A DNA stretch of 64,000 bases from Lysobacter panacisoli (GCF_009765165.1 NZ_VLNU01000001.1:2796247-2860246), one strand, 5' to 3'; shown: positions 35,591 to 45,891, numbered from the stretch's first letter. The notes: a model not told the origin generated them from the letters alone. A program made the numbers and translations.

Positions 35591-35664
35591 CGCTCTCTCT
35601 TCGGTACTGCGTAGACCTCTGCCTGCCACGTTGCCTTGTCGCGGGGCTTTGCGCAATCGGTCAA

Positions 35665-36225
35665 TCAGAACTTCATGGGGTCCATGATCGCGTCGAGGTT
35701 GAGGTGGTCGCAGAATTCCAGGAAATCGTCGCGCAGAGCGGCGATGTGCATGCTCGACGGCACCCCGATGGTGATCTGCGCCGAGAACATCTCCGCCCCG
35801 GTCTGCATGGCGCGGTAGCGCGAACTGTGCAGGCTCTCGATGGTGATGCCCTGGCGGTCGAAGAAGTCGGCCAGCTGGAACAGGATGCCCTGCTTGTCGG
35901 CGGCCACGACCTCGACCACGTACGGCAGCAGGTTCGACTGCGCCTGCTTGGCGCCGGTGCGGTACCACACCAGCTTCAGGCCTTCCTCGCGCTCAAGGCG
36001 GGTGAGCATGGCTTCGAGCTTGGCGACCGAGTCCCACGAGCCCACCGCGAGTGCGGTGACCGAGACGTCGCGGCCGACCGTGGCCAGGCGCGCGTCCACC
36101 AGATTGCAGCCCGAATCGGCGATGCGCCGCGTCACCGATAGCAGCGGCGACTCCGGATGCGTCGTGTAGGCGTTGATCAGGAGGTGGTTTTCGTTCGGCG
36201 ACGGCCGGGCAGCGGAATCGGTCAA
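35665..36225 (-). CDS. gcvR: Glycine cleavage repressor-like ACT-domain protein
   Basis: The product is 186 residues with two ACT domains: ENHLLINAYTTHPESPLLSVTRRIADSGCNL at the start (read in parts) and LPYVVEVVAADKQGILFQLADFFDRQG in the second half. In E. coli GcvR binds GcvA and glycine to repress the glycine cleavage genes. I place the start at TTG 36225, where family similarity begins; an ATG 40 codons upstream (36345) would add unlike sequence. It is followed by bcp after 74 bp and is divergent from dapA. Confidence 0.82.
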   Translation of the reverse strand: MTDSAARPSPNENHLLINAYTTHPESPLLSVTRRIADSGCNLVDARLATVGRDVSVTALAVGSWDSVAKLEAMLTRLEREEGLKLVWYRTGAKQAQSNLLPYVVEVVAADKQGILFQLADFFDRQGITIESLHSSRYRAMQTGAEMFSAQITIGVPSSMHIAALRDDFLEFCDHLNLDAIMDPMKF

Positions 36226-36304
36226 GGCGGCGCCTGTCCTGGTGGGCCCTGGGGCCCGGATACTGAATGGTGGCCCGTGAGGGGCTTGTGCTTGCGGGCA
36301 GCAT

Positions 36305-36369
36305 ACTTGCCCGCGCTTTCGGGCCGCAAGTAACATCCCGGGCAATTCCCGGGAGATCGCTGAGCGATC
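36305..36369. promoter_or_regulatory. Three consecutive hairpins in the gcvR-dapA divergent region
   Basis: Hairpin 1 is ACTTGCCCG (36305-36313) with CGGG..CAAGT (36320-36331, CCG bulge). Hairpin 2 is CCCGGG (36337-36342) with CCCGGG (36348-36353). Hairpin 3 is GATCGC (36355-36360) with GCGATC (36364-36369). They end 59 bp before the dapA start. They could be leader RNA structure or protein sites; no known riboswitch is recognised. Confidence 0.4.
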
Positions 36370-36428
36370 GGCCCCGCATCAACGGCCCGCGCGACTGCGC
36401 GGAAACTCCTGCAGACGGACACGGAACC

Positions 36429-37334
36429 TTGCGACTTTCCGGCAGTATCACCGCGTTGGCGACGCCTTTCACGGCGACCGGCGAGATCGACCTCGACGCC
36501 TGGCAGCGCCTGCTCGACGCGCAGCTCGAAGGCGGCACCCAGGCCATCGTCGTGGCCGGTTCCACCGGCGAGGCCGCCGCGTTGTTCGACGCCGAGTACG
36601 ACACGCTCCTGCGCAGCGCGGTTGAACGCGTCGCCGGACGCATTCCGGTGCTCGCCGGCACCGGTCTGTCGAACACCGCCAAGACCATCGAACTCACGCG
36701 CCACGTGGCCGCGCTCGGCGCCGATGCCGCGCTGGTGGTGACGCCGCCGTACGTGCGTCCGACACAGGCTGGCCTGATCGCGCATTACCGCGCCCTCGCC
36801 GACGACGGCGCATTGCCGCTCGTGCTCTACAACGTGCCCGGTCGCACCGGTGGCGATCTGCTGCCGGAAACGGTGGCCGAACTCGCGCCGCATCCGCAGA
36901 TCGTCGGCATCAAGGAAGCGCGCAGCGAAGCTGAGCGCATGGCCGCGCTGCTGGCGTTCAAGGACGAGGGCTTTTCGGTCCTGAGCGGCGACGACCCGAC
37001 TGCCTGCCGTTCCATGCTGGCCGGCGCGGACGGCGTCATCTCCGTCGCTTCGAACGTGCTGCCGCGCGCCTTCCGCCGCTTGGCCGACCTCGCGCGCGGT
37101 GGCCAGCGCGACGCCGCGCAGGCGCTCGATGCGCGCATGTGGCCGGCTTACGACTTCCTCGGCGTCGAGCCCAACCCGATCCCCGTCAAGGCGCTGCTGG
37201 CGCGACAGGGCATCGGTCACGGGCTGCGCCTGCCGCTGCTGCCGTTGTCGGCGGCACATGCCGACACGGCGGCGAACATCGCCGCGCTGGTCGGCGAACT
37301 CGAACTGGAAAGCCGCGAATCGCTCGTGGCCTGA
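36429..37334 (+). CDS. dapA: 4-hydroxy-tetrahydrodipicolinate synthase
   Basis: The product is 301 residues, condensing pyruvate with aspartate semialdehyde for lysine and diaminopimelate. The TIM barrel shows [10 protein letters not shown] at the start, [10 protein letters not shown] (usually G-T-T-G-E), the Tyr in LYNVPGRTG and the Schiff-base Lys in VGIKEARS. The start is TTG 36429, set by the family N-terminus and a GGA site just upstream; no in-frame ATG fits. It is followed after 19 bp by the BamC-like lipoprotein, as in E. coli. Confidence 0.92.
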   Translation: MRLSGSITALATPFTATGEIDLDAWQRLLDAQLEGGTQAIVVAGSTGEAAALFDAEYDTLLRSAVERVAGRIPVLAGTGLSNTAKTIELTRHVAALGADAALVVTPPYVRPTQAGLIAHYRALADDGALPLVLYNVPGRTGGDLLPETVAELAPHPQIVGIKEARSEAERMAALLAFKDEGFSVLSGDDPTACRSMLAGADGVISVASNVLPRAFRRLADLARGGQRDAAQALDARMWPAYDFLGVEPNPIPVKALLARQGIGHGLRLPLLPLSAAHADTAANIAALVGELELESRESLVA

Positions 37335-37353
37335 ACCCCTGCAGGAGACTTAC

Positions 37354-37854
37354 ATGCGTTCCAACGTTTCGCTGTCCCGCGCCGCCGTGGCCGCTGTGTT
37401 GCTGGCCGGCATCGCGCTCGGCTCCGGCTGCAGCTGGTTCCGCAAGACCGACAAGCTGTACGCCCAGAGCCCGGAAACGCGCCCGCTGGAAGTGCCGCCG
37501 GACCTCGATCTGCCGCGCACCGACACCGCCGTCAACGTGCCCTCGCAGGCCGCCGCCGGCGCGATCAACTCCGGCCAGGCCTCGGGCGGCTTCACCGTCG
37601 CGGGCAGCCGCGATGAAGCCTTCGCCAAGGTCGGCGAAGCGCTCGCCGCCGTGCCGGGTGTGACCGTCACCAGCAGCGCGCAGGCGCTGGGCGTGTACGA
37701 CGTCTCTTTCGACGGCAGCAACTTCCTGGTCCGCGTCGCCGGCGCCGAGGACGGTGCCTACGTGTCCGCCGTCGACCCGCGCGGCCTGCCGGCCACGGGC
37801 GACGCGCCGAAGAAGCTGATCGACGCGCTGCGCACCACGCTCACCGGCCGCTGA
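37354..37854 (+). CDS. BamC/NlpB-like outer-membrane lipoprotein
   Basis: The product is 166 residues with lipoprotein signal LLAGIALGSGC (Cys about residue 26), then the BamC-type unstructured stretch WFRKTDKLYAQSPETRPLEVPPDL and one small alpha/beta domain (GGFTVAGSRDEAFAKVGEAL). E. coli BamC is about 344 residues with two such domains, so this is a short form. Position after dapA and the AGGAGA site before ATG support the call. The role in outer-membrane protein assembly is inferred. Confidence 0.78.
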   Translation: MRSNVSLSRAAVAAVLLAGIALGSGCSWFRKTDKLYAQSPETRPLEVPPDLDLPRTDTAVNVPSQAAAGAINSGQASGGFTVAGSRDEAFAKVGEALAAVPGVTVTSSAQALGVYDVSFDGSNFLVRVAGAEDGAYVSAVDPRGLPATGDAPKKLIDALRTTLTGR

Positions 37855-37876
37855 GCGGTTCCGGATCATGCAACGC

Positions 37877-37904
37877 AAAACGGGCGCCGCGAGGCGCCCG
37901 TTTT
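37877..37904. terminator. Strong bidirectional terminator
   Basis: AAAACGGGCGCC (37877-37888), loop GCGA, then GGCGCCCGTTTT (37893-37904): a perfect 12-bp stem with A and T runs on both sides. It ends the dapA-bamC unit on + and the fdxA gene on -. Confidence 0.88.
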
Positions 37905-37955
37905 CATTGCGGTGTCCGGATGCGCGAACCGCGTCGCGCGCCGGACCGTCCGTGC

Positions 37956-38279
37956 TCAGCGCTCGAGCTTGTCGAGCTTGCCCGGCTTGCCTTCCCAGTC
38001 CTTCGCGTCGGGCAACGGGTCCTTGCGGGTGGTGATCACCGGCCAGGCCTTGGAGAGTTCCGCGTTGAGCGCGACGAACGCCTCCTGTCCGGCCGGCACG
38101 TCGTCCTCGGGGTAGATCGCGTTGATGGGGCATTCCGGCTCGCACAGCGTGCAGTCGATGCACTCGTCCGGGTCGATCACCAGGAAATTCGGGCCTTCGT
38201 GGAAGCAGTCCACCGGGCACACCTCCACGCAGTCGGTGTACTTGCACTTGATGCAGTTCTCGGTGACGACGAAGGGCAT
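37956..38279 (-). CDS. fdxA: Seven-iron ferredoxin (3Fe-4S, 4Fe-4S)
   Basis: The product is 107 residues. Cluster ligands lie in [17 protein letters not shown] and [12 protein letters not shown], the pattern of FdxA ferredoxins with a C-terminal tail of about 45 residues ([17 protein letters not shown]). The frame extends further upstream, but MPFVVTENC is the universal family start. It is a soluble electron carrier whose partner is not shown by context. Confidence 0.95.
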   Translation of the reverse strand: MPFVVTENCIKCKYTDCVEVCPVDCFHEGPNFLVIDPDECIDCTLCEPECPINAIYPEDDVPAGQEAFVALNAELSKAWPVITTRKDPLPDAKDWEGKPGKLDKLER

Positions 38280-38386
38280 GGCGATGGTTCCGTGAAGAAA
38301 GGCCCGCGGGTCGCGCCCGCGGCAACCTGCATAGTTTAGCGATTCGGCCCCGCCGACCCCAAGCCGGGGCTGTGCGGGATGCAACG

Positions 38387-38415
38387 AAAAAGCCCGCGCA
38401 TCGCTGCGCGGGCTT
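38387..38415 (-). terminator. Terminator of the tRNA-Glu transcript
   Basis: On the - strand an 11-bp stem (AAGCCCGCGCA, 38405-38415 and its complement at 38390-38400) with a 4-nt loop is followed by a run of five T (to 38387). It lies 6 bp after the tRNA 3' end. Confidence 0.85.
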
Positions 38416-38421
38416 CGGATT

Positions 38422-38497
38422 TGGTACTCCCAACGGGATTCGAACCCGTGTTACTGCCTTGAGAGGGCGGTGTCCTAGGCCTCTAGACGATGGGAGC
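38422..38497 (-). tRNA. tRNA-Glu (anticodon CTC)
   Basis: This 76-nt gene has encoded CCA. Acceptor GCTCCCA pairs with TGGGAGT (first pair G-T), the D arm is GTCTAGAGGCCTAGGA, the anticodon loop is CTCTCAA with anticodon CTC, and the T arm is ACGGG-TTCGAAT-CCCGT. In the anticodon stem CCGCC/GGCAG, the second pair is a C-A mismatch. It has its own promoter and terminator. Confidence 0.93.
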
Positions 38498-38546
38498 GGA
38501 TGGAGCGGTAAACCCCGCGTCGGCTCTCAACGTAACGCGGCTTGCT

Positions 38547-38575
38547 AGTATATGCGCCGCCGTAGCCTCAGGCAA
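38547..38575 (-). promoter_or_regulatory. Sigma-70 promoter of tRNA-Glu
   Basis: On the - strand TTGCCT (38575-38570) and TATACT (38552-38547) are spaced 17 bp. A GC-rich discriminator follows and the tRNA starts about 50 nt downstream of the -10. This is the best -35/-10 match I found in the window. Confidence 0.65.
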
Positions 38576-38612
38576 CGGCCTACTTTCCAAGGACCCGCGG
38601 CATGCCCGCCTG

Positions 38613-39944
38613 ATGCGACACGACATCCAACCCCATTTCCAGATCGTCCCGCGCGACCAGCACAACGTCTCGCGCCGCGACATCAGCCCCAACGCCCTGC
38701 GGGTCCTGTACCGGCTGCGCGAGGGCGGTTTCGACGCCTACCTCGTGGGTGGCGCGGTGCGTGACCTGCTGATCGGTGGCCATCCCAAGGACTTCGACGT
38801 CGCCACCAACGCGACGCCGGAAGAAGTCCGCGGCCTGTTCCGCAACTGCCGACTGATCGGGCGCCGCTTCCGGCTTGCGCACGTGGTGTACGGTCGCGAG
38901 ATCATCGAAGTCGCCACGTTCCGCGCCAACAGCGACGACGGCAGTGGCGACCGCGAGCTGCACGAAGGCGGCCGCGTGCTGCGCGACAACGTGTACGGCT
39001 CGATCGAGGACGATGCGATTCGTCGCGACTTCACGGCCAACGCGCTGTATTACGCGATCGAGGACTTCTCGGTGCGCGACTACACCGGCGGCTACGAAGA
39101 CGTGCGCAACCGCCTCATGCGCACGATCGGCGATCCGGAAACGCGCTATCGCGAGGACCCGGTGCGCATGCTGCGCGCGGTGCGCCTGGCGGCGAAGCTG
39201 GATTTCCAGATCGAGGCCGCGACCGCCGCGCCGATCCCGCAACTCGCGCCGCTGCTGCGCGAAGCCGCGCCGGCGCGACTGTTCGAGGAGTGCCTGAAGC
39301 TGTTCCTGTCGGGCCATGCGGTGCAGAGCTTCATCGGCCTGGAGCGCCACGGCCTTCTGCAGGCACTGCTGCCGGAAACCGCGGCCGCGCTCAAGGCCAA
39401 CCGCAGCGGTGCACTGCGCCGCATGTTGCTGGAAGGCCTGAAGGGCACCGACACGCGCGTTGCCAACGACGAGCCGGTTTCCCCGGCATTCCTGTTCGCG
39501 CTGCTGCTGTGGCCGGCCTACTGCCGCGCGCTGGCGACGCTGCAGGCGCAGGGCGTGCATGCGGCCGAGGCGCAGCGTCGCGCCGCCGACCGCGTCACCG
39601 TGCACCAGCTCGAGACCATCGCATTGCCGCGCCGTTTCTCGCTGCCGATGCAGGAAATCTGGCTGCTGCAGTCGCGCTTCTCGCAGCGCCAGCGCAAGCG
39701 CGTGTTCCGCCTGCTCGCGCATCCGCGTTTCCGCGCGGCGTTCGATTTCCTCAACCTGCGCATGGCCGCGTCCGACGAACACGCAGAGGACGTCGCGTTC
39801 TGGCGCGAAGCGCAGGAAAAGCCCGGCGATGCGTTGGGCGCGCAGCTGGATGCGCAGCGCCAGGCCGACGTCGATGGCGAGTCGGGCGATGCGCCGCGCA
39901 AGCGCCGTCGCCGTCGCCGCAAGAGCGCCGCCGGCGACGAATGA
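38613..39944 (+). CDS. pcnB: Poly(A) polymerase I
   Basis: The product is 443 residues, adding 3' poly(A) tails that speed RNA decay. Start ATG 38613; the longer open frame would overlap the tRNA. The class II nucleotidyltransferase head shows AYLVGGAVRDLLIGG and KDFDVATNATPEEV with the metal Asp pair, then the RRDFTANALYY and REDPVRMLRAVRLA motifs. The end is Arg/Lys-rich (RKRRRRRRKS), as in PcnB but not in CCA-adding enzymes. ATGA overlap with folK. Confidence 0.93.
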   Translation: MRHDIQPHFQIVPRDQHNVSRRDISPNALRVLYRLREGGFDAYLVGGAVRDLLIGGHPKDFDVATNATPEEVRGLFRNCRLIGRRFRLAHVVYGREIIEVATFRANSDDGSGDRELHEGGRVLRDNVYGSIEDDAIRRDFTANALYYAIEDFSVRDYTGGYEDVRNRLMRTIGDPETRYREDPVRMLRAVRLAAKLDFQIEAATAAPIPQLAPLLREAAPARLFEECLKLFLSGHAVQSFIGLERHGLLQALLPETAAALKANRSGALRRMLLEGLKGTDTRVANDEPVSPAFLFALLLWPAYCRALATLQAQGVHAAEAQRRAADRVTVHQLETIALPRRFSLPMQEIWLLQSRFSQRQRKRVFRLLAHPRFRAAFDFLNLRMAASDEHAEDVAFWREAQEKPGDALGAQLDAQRQADVDGESGDAPRKRRRRRRKSAAGDE

Positions 39945-40465
39945 GCGATCCCGCCGTCGCCTTCGTCGGGCTGGGCAGCAATCTCGGCGACAGCATCGCG
40001 ATCGTGCGCGCCGCCCTGGCGGCGCTGGACGAATTGCCCGACACGCGCGTGCTGCGCGCGTCGTCGCTGTATCGCACCGCGGCGTGGGGCGTGACCGCCC
40101 AGCCGGACTTCATCAACGCGGTGGCGATGCTGCAGACCGCGCGCGCGCCGCAGGAACTGCTGCTGGACCTGCTCGACATCGAGCGGCATGCCGGGCGCCA
40201 CCGCCTGGCCGATGGCAGCGACCGCTGGGGCCCGCGCACGCTCGATCTCGATCTGCTGGTGTATGGCGATCGCGTCATCGACGAACCGGGCCTGCACGTG
40301 CCGCATCCGCGCCTGCGCGAGCGCGCGTTCGTGCTGGTGCCGATGGCGGAAATCGCGCCCGATGCGCTGGTGCCGGGCGTCGGCCCGGTCCGCCAGGCGC
40401 TGGCGGCGATGGAAAGCGCCGAGGTGGAGGGGGTAACGTATGCGCAACCCCACGACCGCGCCTGA
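39941..40465 (+). CDS. folK: 2-amino-4-hydroxy-6-hydroxymethyldihydropteridine diphosphokinase
   Basis: The product is 174 residues, transferring pyrophosphate to the pterin in folate synthesis. Features are FVGLGSNLGDS at the start, LYRTAAWGVTAQPDFINAV and the signature RWGPRTLDLDLLVYGD. Start overlaps the pcnB stop. The pcnB-folK-panB order is the same as in E. coli and points to one transcript through panC. Confidence 0.95.
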   Translation: MSDPAVAFVGLGSNLGDSIAIVRAALAALDELPDTRVLRASSLYRTAAWGVTAQPDFINAVAMLQTARAPQELLLDLLDIERHAGRHRLADGSDRWGPRTLDLDLLVYGDRVIDEPGLHVPHPRLRERAFVLVPMAEIAPDALVPGVGPVRQALAAMESAEVEGVTYAQPHDRA

Positions 40466-40490
40466 GCGTTCGCTCCGGCGCTGAACCTCC

Positions 40491-41309
<819 letters not shown>

Positions 41310-41332
41310 CCACGGCGACGAAAGACAGCACG

Positions 41333-42181
41333 ATGATCGAAATCCTGACCGAACTGGCCGCGCTGCGCGCGCGCGTCTCGCAGTGGCGCCGCGAAGGGCT
41401 GCGCATCGCCTTCGTGCCGACGATGGGCAACCTGCACGACGGCCACTTCTCGCTGGTGAAGCTCGCGAAAACCCACGCCGATCGCGTGGTCGCCAGCGTC
41501 TTCGTCAATCCGACCCAGTTCGGACCGAACGAGGATTTCGCCCGTTACCCGCGCACGCCCGAGGCCGACGCACGCGGACTGGAAGCCGCAGGTTGCGATG
41601 CGGTGTGGCTGCCGTCGGTCGAGACGATGTACCCCTACGGCGTCGACGCGACCGTGCGCGTGCAGGTGCCGGGCGTGACCACCACGCTGGAAGGCGCGCA
41701 TCGTCCGGGCCATTTCGACGGTGTCGCGACGGTGGTGTCGCGCCTGTTCAACCAGGTCCAGCCGGACGTGGCCGTGTTCGGCCGCAAGGACTACCAGCAG
41801 CTGGCCGTGATCCGCTACATGGTCCGCGACCTGGCATTCCCCATCGAGATCGTCGGCGCTGACATCGTCCGCGAAGGCAACGGCCTGGCGATGAGTTCGC
41901 GCAACCAGTACCTGACGGACGACGAGCGTGCACACGCCTCCCGCATTCGCCAATGCCTGTTGGGCATGGCGGCCGCCCTCCGTTCCGGGCAGCCGCGCGC
42001 GGAGATCGAACAGCAGGCCGCTGAACGCCTGCGCGCCGACGGCTTCGATCCGGACTACGCCGCCGTCCGCCGTCCCGACCTGACCGAGCCCGACGAGGGC
42101 GAACGCGGTCCGCAGGTCGTCCTGATCGCCGCCCGGCTGGGCCGGACCCGACTGATCGACAACTTCGAATTCGAGACCTGA
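41333..42181 (+). CDS. panC: Pantothenate synthetase
   Basis: The product is 282 residues, joining pantoate and beta-alanine with ATP. The nucleotidyl-transfer motif is VPTMGNLHDGHFSLV (HxGH type), with VSVFVNPTQFGPNEDFARYPRT, FGRKDYQQL and the KMSKS-like MSSRNQYL. It sits 23 bp after panB. The end lies 159 bp before panD. Confidence 0.96.
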   Translation: MIEILTELAALRARVSQWRREGLRIAFVPTMGNLHDGHFSLVKLAKTHADRVVASVFVNPTQFGPNEDFARYPRTPEADARGLEAAGCDAVWLPSVETMYPYGVDATVRVQVPGVTTTLEGAHRPGHFDGVATVVSRLFNQVQPDVAVFGRKDYQQLAVIRYMVRDLAFPIEIVGADIVREGNGLAMSSRNQYLTDDERAHASRIRQCLLGMAAALRSGQPRAEIEQQAAERLRADGFDPDYAAVRRPDLTEPDEGERGPQVVLIAARLGRTRLIDNFEFET

Positions 42182-42340
42182 AAGACGGCCCGGCGACGGT
42201 CGGGCAAGGGCCCCCAGCGATGGCCTGAACCGTTCCATCCGCGTCCGCAATCGTCGGCGCGGGGTGATGTTGCGGTGCGCCATGCGCTGCTAGACTTGGC
42301 CGATCACACGTCCGCACGTCCGCGGCCGGAGCCGAACACC

Positions 42341-42721
42341 ATGCAACTCAACGTCCTCAAGGCCAAGATCCACCGCGCCACCGTCACCCATGCCGAGCTG
42401 CATTACGAAGGCTCGTGCGCGATCGACGGCCGCCTGCTCGACATCTCGGGCATCCGCGAGTACGAGCAGATCCACATCTACAACGTCAACAACGGCCAGC
42501 GCTTCGTCACCTACGCCATCCGCGGCGAGGAAGGCAGTGGCGTGATCTCGGTCAACGGCGCCGCCGCGCACTGCGCGCAGCCGGGCGACCTGGTCATCAT
42601 CTGTGCCTACGGCCTGTGCGACGAGGCCGAAGCGGCCAAGTACAAGCCGACCCTGGTCTACGTCGACCGCCACAACGCGCTGACGCACACCAACCGCTCG
42701 ATGCCGGCACAGGCCGCCTGA
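42341..42721 (+). CDS. panD: Aspartate 1-decarboxylase (pyruvoyl enzyme)
   Basis: The product is 126 residues, making beta-alanine for PanC. Self-cleavage between Gly24 and Ser25 in HYEGSCAID creates the pyruvoyl group; Lys9 (KAKIHRA) and the [12 protein letters not shown] loop are conserved. It completes the pantothenate set. A TAGACT box at 42291 suggests a possible internal promoter in the gap after panC, but the -35 is poor. Confidence 0.95.
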   Translation: MQLNVLKAKIHRATVTHAELHYEGSCAIDGRLLDISGIREYEQIHIYNVNNGQRFVTYAIRGEEGSGVISVNGAAAHCAQPGDLVIICAYGLCDEAEAAKYKPTLVYVDRHNALTHTNRSMPAQAA

Positions 42722-42728
42722 CCGCCGA

Positions 42729-44240
42729 ATGAGCACCGACGCCCGTCTGAGCCAACTCCGCGCCCAGGCCGGGCGTGCACTCGACACCCCGCTGCAGAAG
42801 CTGATCGCCGACGATCCTGCGCGCGCGCAGGATTTCGTCGTCCGTGTCGGGCCGATCTACGCCAACTTCGCCCGCCAGCGCTACGACCGCGACGCGCTGA
42901 CCGCGCTGTTCGCCGCCGCCGAATCGGCGCACGTGCCGGCGCGGCTGAAGGCCCTGTTCGACGGCGAGAAGATCAACGTCACCGAAGACCGCTCGGTGCT
43001 GCACACGGCACTGCGCAGCGATCTGTCCGATGCGCCGGTCGCGAAGCAGGCGCATGCGCAGGCGCTTGAAGCCCGTGTACGCATGCGCGCGCTGGTCGAT
43101 GAACTGGCAGCGAGCGACGTCACCGACATCGTCAGCGTCGGCATCGGCGGCTCCGACCTCGGCCCGCGCCTCGCGGTCGATGCACTGAGCGGTCCGGCTC
43201 CGGGCCGCTTCCGCGTGCATTTCCTGTCGAACGTCGACGGCCACGCCGCGCAGCGCGTGTTGGCCGGACTCGATCCGAAGCGCACCGCCGCGGTGCTGAT
43301 CTCCAAGACCTTCGGCACGCAGGAGACGCTGCTCAACGGCACGATCCTGCGCGACTGGCTCGGCGGCAACGAGCGTCTGTACGCCGTGTCCGCCAACGTC
43401 CAACGCGCCGCCGACACCTTCGGCATTCCGCCCGAACGCATCCTGCCGATGTGGGACTGGGTCGGCGGGCGCTACTCGTTGTGGTCGGCGGTGGGTTTCC
43501 CGATCGCGCTGGCTATCGGCATGGACGCGTTCGAGTCGATGCTCGACGGTGCCGCGCAGATGGATGCGCACGTATTGCGCACGCCGCTGCCGCGCAACCT
43601 CGCCGCATGGCACGCGATGACCGCGGTGTGGAACCGCAACCTGCTCGGCTGCGCGACGCAGGCCGTGCTGCCGTACGACGAGCGCCTGAAGCTGCTTTCG
43701 AATTACCTGCAGCAGCTGGTGATGGAAAGCCTCGGCAAGTCGGTGCGCATCGACGGTTCGCCGGTCGAAGTCGAAACCGTACCGGTGTGGTGGGGCGGTG
43801 CGGGCACCGACACGCAGCACAGTTTCTTCCAGGCGCTGCACCAGGGCACATCGATCGTGCCGGCCGATTTCATCGGCGTGGTGCGCGCCGACGCGCCGTA
43901 TCCCGACAACCACCGCGCGCTGCAGGCCAACCTGCTGGCGCAGACCGAAGCCTTCGCCAACGGTCAGGCCAGTGAGGACTCGCACCGGGCGTACGCGGGC
44001 GGCCGTCCGACCACGACGATCCTGCTCGACGCACTCACCCCGGAGTCGTTCGGCGCGCTGCTCGCGCTGTACGAGCACAGCGTGTTCCTGCAGTCGGTGA
44101 TCTGGGGCGTCAACGCGTTCGACCAGTTTGGCGTGGAGCTCGGCAAGCAGGTCGCCAGCCGCCTGCTGCCGGCGCTGGCCGGTGAGGCGCAGGCCGACGA
44201 TCCGGTGACGCGTGCGCTGCTGGAACAGCTCCGCGGCTGA
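42729..44240 (+). CDS. pgi: Glucose-6-phosphate isomerase
   Basis: The product is 503 residues, interconverting glucose-6-P and fructose-6-P. Sugar isomerase motifs seen are [24 protein letters not shown], the catalytic Glu in [10 protein letters not shown], His in [15 protein letters not shown] and Lys in [12 protein letters not shown]. It is about 45 residues shorter than E. coli Pgi (549), like other Xanthomonadaceae enzymes. It begins 8 nt after panD. Its product also feeds sugar nucleotide supply. Confidence 0.95.
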   Translation: MSTDARLSQLRAQAGRALDTPLQKLIADDPARAQDFVVRVGPIYANFARQRYDRDALTALFAAAESAHVPARLKALFDGEKINVTEDRSVLHTALRSDLSDAPVAKQAHAQALEARVRMRALVDELAASDVTDIVSVGIGGSDLGPRLAVDALSGPAPGRFRVHFLSNVDGHAAQRVLAGLDPKRTAAVLISKTFGTQETLLNGTILRDWLGGNERLYAVSANVQRAADTFGIPPERILPMWDWVGGRYSLWSAVGFPIALAIGMDAFESMLDGAAQMDAHVLRTPLPRNLAAWHAMTAVWNRNLLGCATQAVLPYDERLKLLSNYLQQLVMESLGKSVRIDGSPVEVETVPVWWGGAGTDTQHSFFQALHQGTSIVPADFIGVVRADAPYPDNHRALQANLLAQTEAFANGQASEDSHRAYAGGRPTTTILLDALTPESFGALLALYEHSVFLQSVIWGVNAFDQFGVELGKQVASRLLPALAGEAQADDPVTRALLEQLRG

Positions 44241-44334
44241 CGCTGGCACCGGTTGCGCCGCGCCTGTGCCGCGGGTCCGCGAAACCGGATAGAGTGCCGC
44301 TCACATTGACGTCGGCATTCAGGGGGAAGCCGCG

Positions 44335-44823
44335 ATGAACTGGAAGAAGAATGCCGTGCTGGCCACGGCCCTGGTCGCATGCGCGGCCGGCGCGGTGCCG
44401 ACGGCCTCGGCCGGCGAACATGGCGACAAGCTGTCGATGTGCATGCAGGCGACGCTCACCGCCGACGACAAGCGCATGCTCACGCAATGGATCTTCGGTG
44501 CGCTCGCTGCGCATCCGGCCGTGGCGCACATGTCCGCCGTCACCGAAGTGCAGCGCAAGGAATCCGACGTGGCGATGGCGCGCATGTTCGAACGCCTGCT
44601 CACCAAGGATTGCCGCAGCGAGGCGGTCAACGTCCTGCGTCTGGAAGGTACCGAGTCGTTCGGTAACGCTTTCACGGCGCTGGGCGAAATGGCCGGGCGC
44701 CAGATCTTCGAGGCCCCCGAAGTCACCGCAGTGGCCGGCCGCATGGTCCAGCAGATCGACCAGAAGGCCATCGAGAAGGCATTCACGGATGCCGCGCCGG
44801 GCCGCCCGAAGACGGGCAAGTAA
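44335..44823 (+). CDS. Conserved secreted protein of unknown function
   Basis: The product is 162 residues with a Sec signal (cleavage near ASA, residue 26) and then a helical domain, ADDKRMLTQWIFGALAAHPAV and EVTAVAGRMVQQIDQKAIEKAF, with two Cys (CMQ and DCRSEA) that could pair. A clear AGGGGGA site precedes the ATG. I do not recognise a family with known function. It is convergent with queG, 3 nt apart. Confidence 0.75.
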   Translation: MNWKKNAVLATALVACAAGAVPTASAGEHGDKLSMCMQATLTADDKRMLTQWIFGALAAHPAVAHMSAVTEVQRKESDVAMARMFERLLTKDCRSEAVNVLRLEGTESFGNAFTALGEMAGRQIFEAPEVTAVAGRMVQQIDQKAIEKAFTDAAPGRPKTGK

Positions 44824-44826
44824 GCC

Positions 44827-45891
44827 TCAGAAGCTGCCGTGGCGATGCAGGGCCCACTCGATGTGTTCGCGCACGAGTGGGCTTGCCGATTCGCGGCGTG
44901 AGCGCAGCGCTGCGATGACCTCCGGCGTGGACGGTGCATTGCCCAGTGCGACGGCGATGTTGCGCAGCCAGCGCTCGTAACCGCTGCGACGGATCGCCGA
45001 TCCCTCGGTGCGTTGCAGGAATTCCGCCTCGCTCCACGCGAACAGCTGCGCCAGCGTCGCCTTGTCCAGGTCGTTGCGCGTGCGGAAATCGGGTTCGTCG
45101 GTGCGCTGGGCGAACTTGTTCCAGGGGCAGATGAGCTGGCAGTCGTCGCAGCCGAAGATGCGGTTGCCGATCGGCGCGCGCAGTTCCTCCGGGATCGCGC
45201 CTTCGTGCTCGATCGTGAGGTAGGAAATGCAGCGTCGTGCGTCGAGGCGATACGGCGCGACGATCGCCTGCGTGGGGCAGATGTCGATGCAGCGCCGGCA
45301 CGTGCCGCAATGCGCGCTCGCCGGCGGATCGACCGGCAGCGGCAGGTCGACATAGATCTCGCCGAGGAAGAAGAACGAACCGCCGTCCTTGTCGATCAGG
45401 CAGGTGTGCTTGCCGATCCAGCCCAGCCCCGCATTGCGCGCGAGCGCGCGCTCCAGCACCGGTGCAGAATCGACGAACACGCGATGCCCGAACGGTCCGA
45501 CCTCCTCGGCGATGCGATCGGCCAGTCGTTGCAGTCGCTGGCGCATGAGCTTGTGATAGTCGCGCCCCAGCGCATAACGCGCGACGTAGGCGCGTTCGCC
45601 GTCGTCGAGCGTGTCCCAGGCCTCGTCGCTGTCGCGGCCGTAATCCAGTCCGACCGAGACGACGCGGACCGTGCCTGGATGTAGTTCCTGCGGACGCGCG
45701 CGCAGGTCGCCGTGGCGCGCCATCCAGTCCATCGAACCGTACAGGCCCTGCGCGAGCCAGTCGCGCAGGTGCGCCTCGTCTTCGCCCAGTTCGATGCCGG
45801 CGATGCCGCATCGCTGGAAGCCGAATTCCCGCGCCAGTTCGCGCACGCGCTGCGCCACGGCGACGGGATCGGCCGTGAGCGGTATCGGCAT
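44827..45891 (-). CDS. queG: Epoxyqueuosine reductase
   Basis: The product is 354 residues, catalysing the last step of queuosine tRNA modification with cobalamin and two 4Fe-4S clusters. Seen are the N-terminal reductase half (CGIAGIELGEDEAHLRDWL, MDWMARH), VFVDSAPVLERALARNAGLGWIGKH, and cluster ligands CGTCRRCIDICP and CDDCQLICPWN. Start ATG 45891; an in-frame GTG lies a few codons earlier. It is divergent from nnr with 45 bp between them, as in E. coli gene order. Confidence 0.94.
   Translation of the reverse strand: MPIPLTADPVAVAQRVRELAREFGFQRCGIAGIELGEDEAHLRDWLAQGLYGSMDWMARHGDLRARPQELHPGTVRVVSVGLDYGRDSDEAWDTLDDGERAYVARYALGRDYHKLMRQRLQRLADRIAEEVGPFGHRVFVDSAPVLERALARNAGLGWIGKHTCLIDKDGGSFFFLGEIYVDLPLPVDPPASAHCGTCRRCIDICPTQAIVAPYRLDARRCISYLTIEHEGAIPEELRAPIGNRIFGCDDCQLICPWNKFAQRTDEPDFRTRNDLDKATLAQLFAWSEAEFLQRTEGSAIRRSGYERWLRNIAVALGNAPSTPEVIAALRSRRESASPLVREHIEWALHRHGSF

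Noticed and set aside
38490..38612. Longer pcnB starting at ATG 38490
   Set aside because: It would overlap the tRNA-Glu gene and its promoter; the conserved N-terminus begins at 38613.
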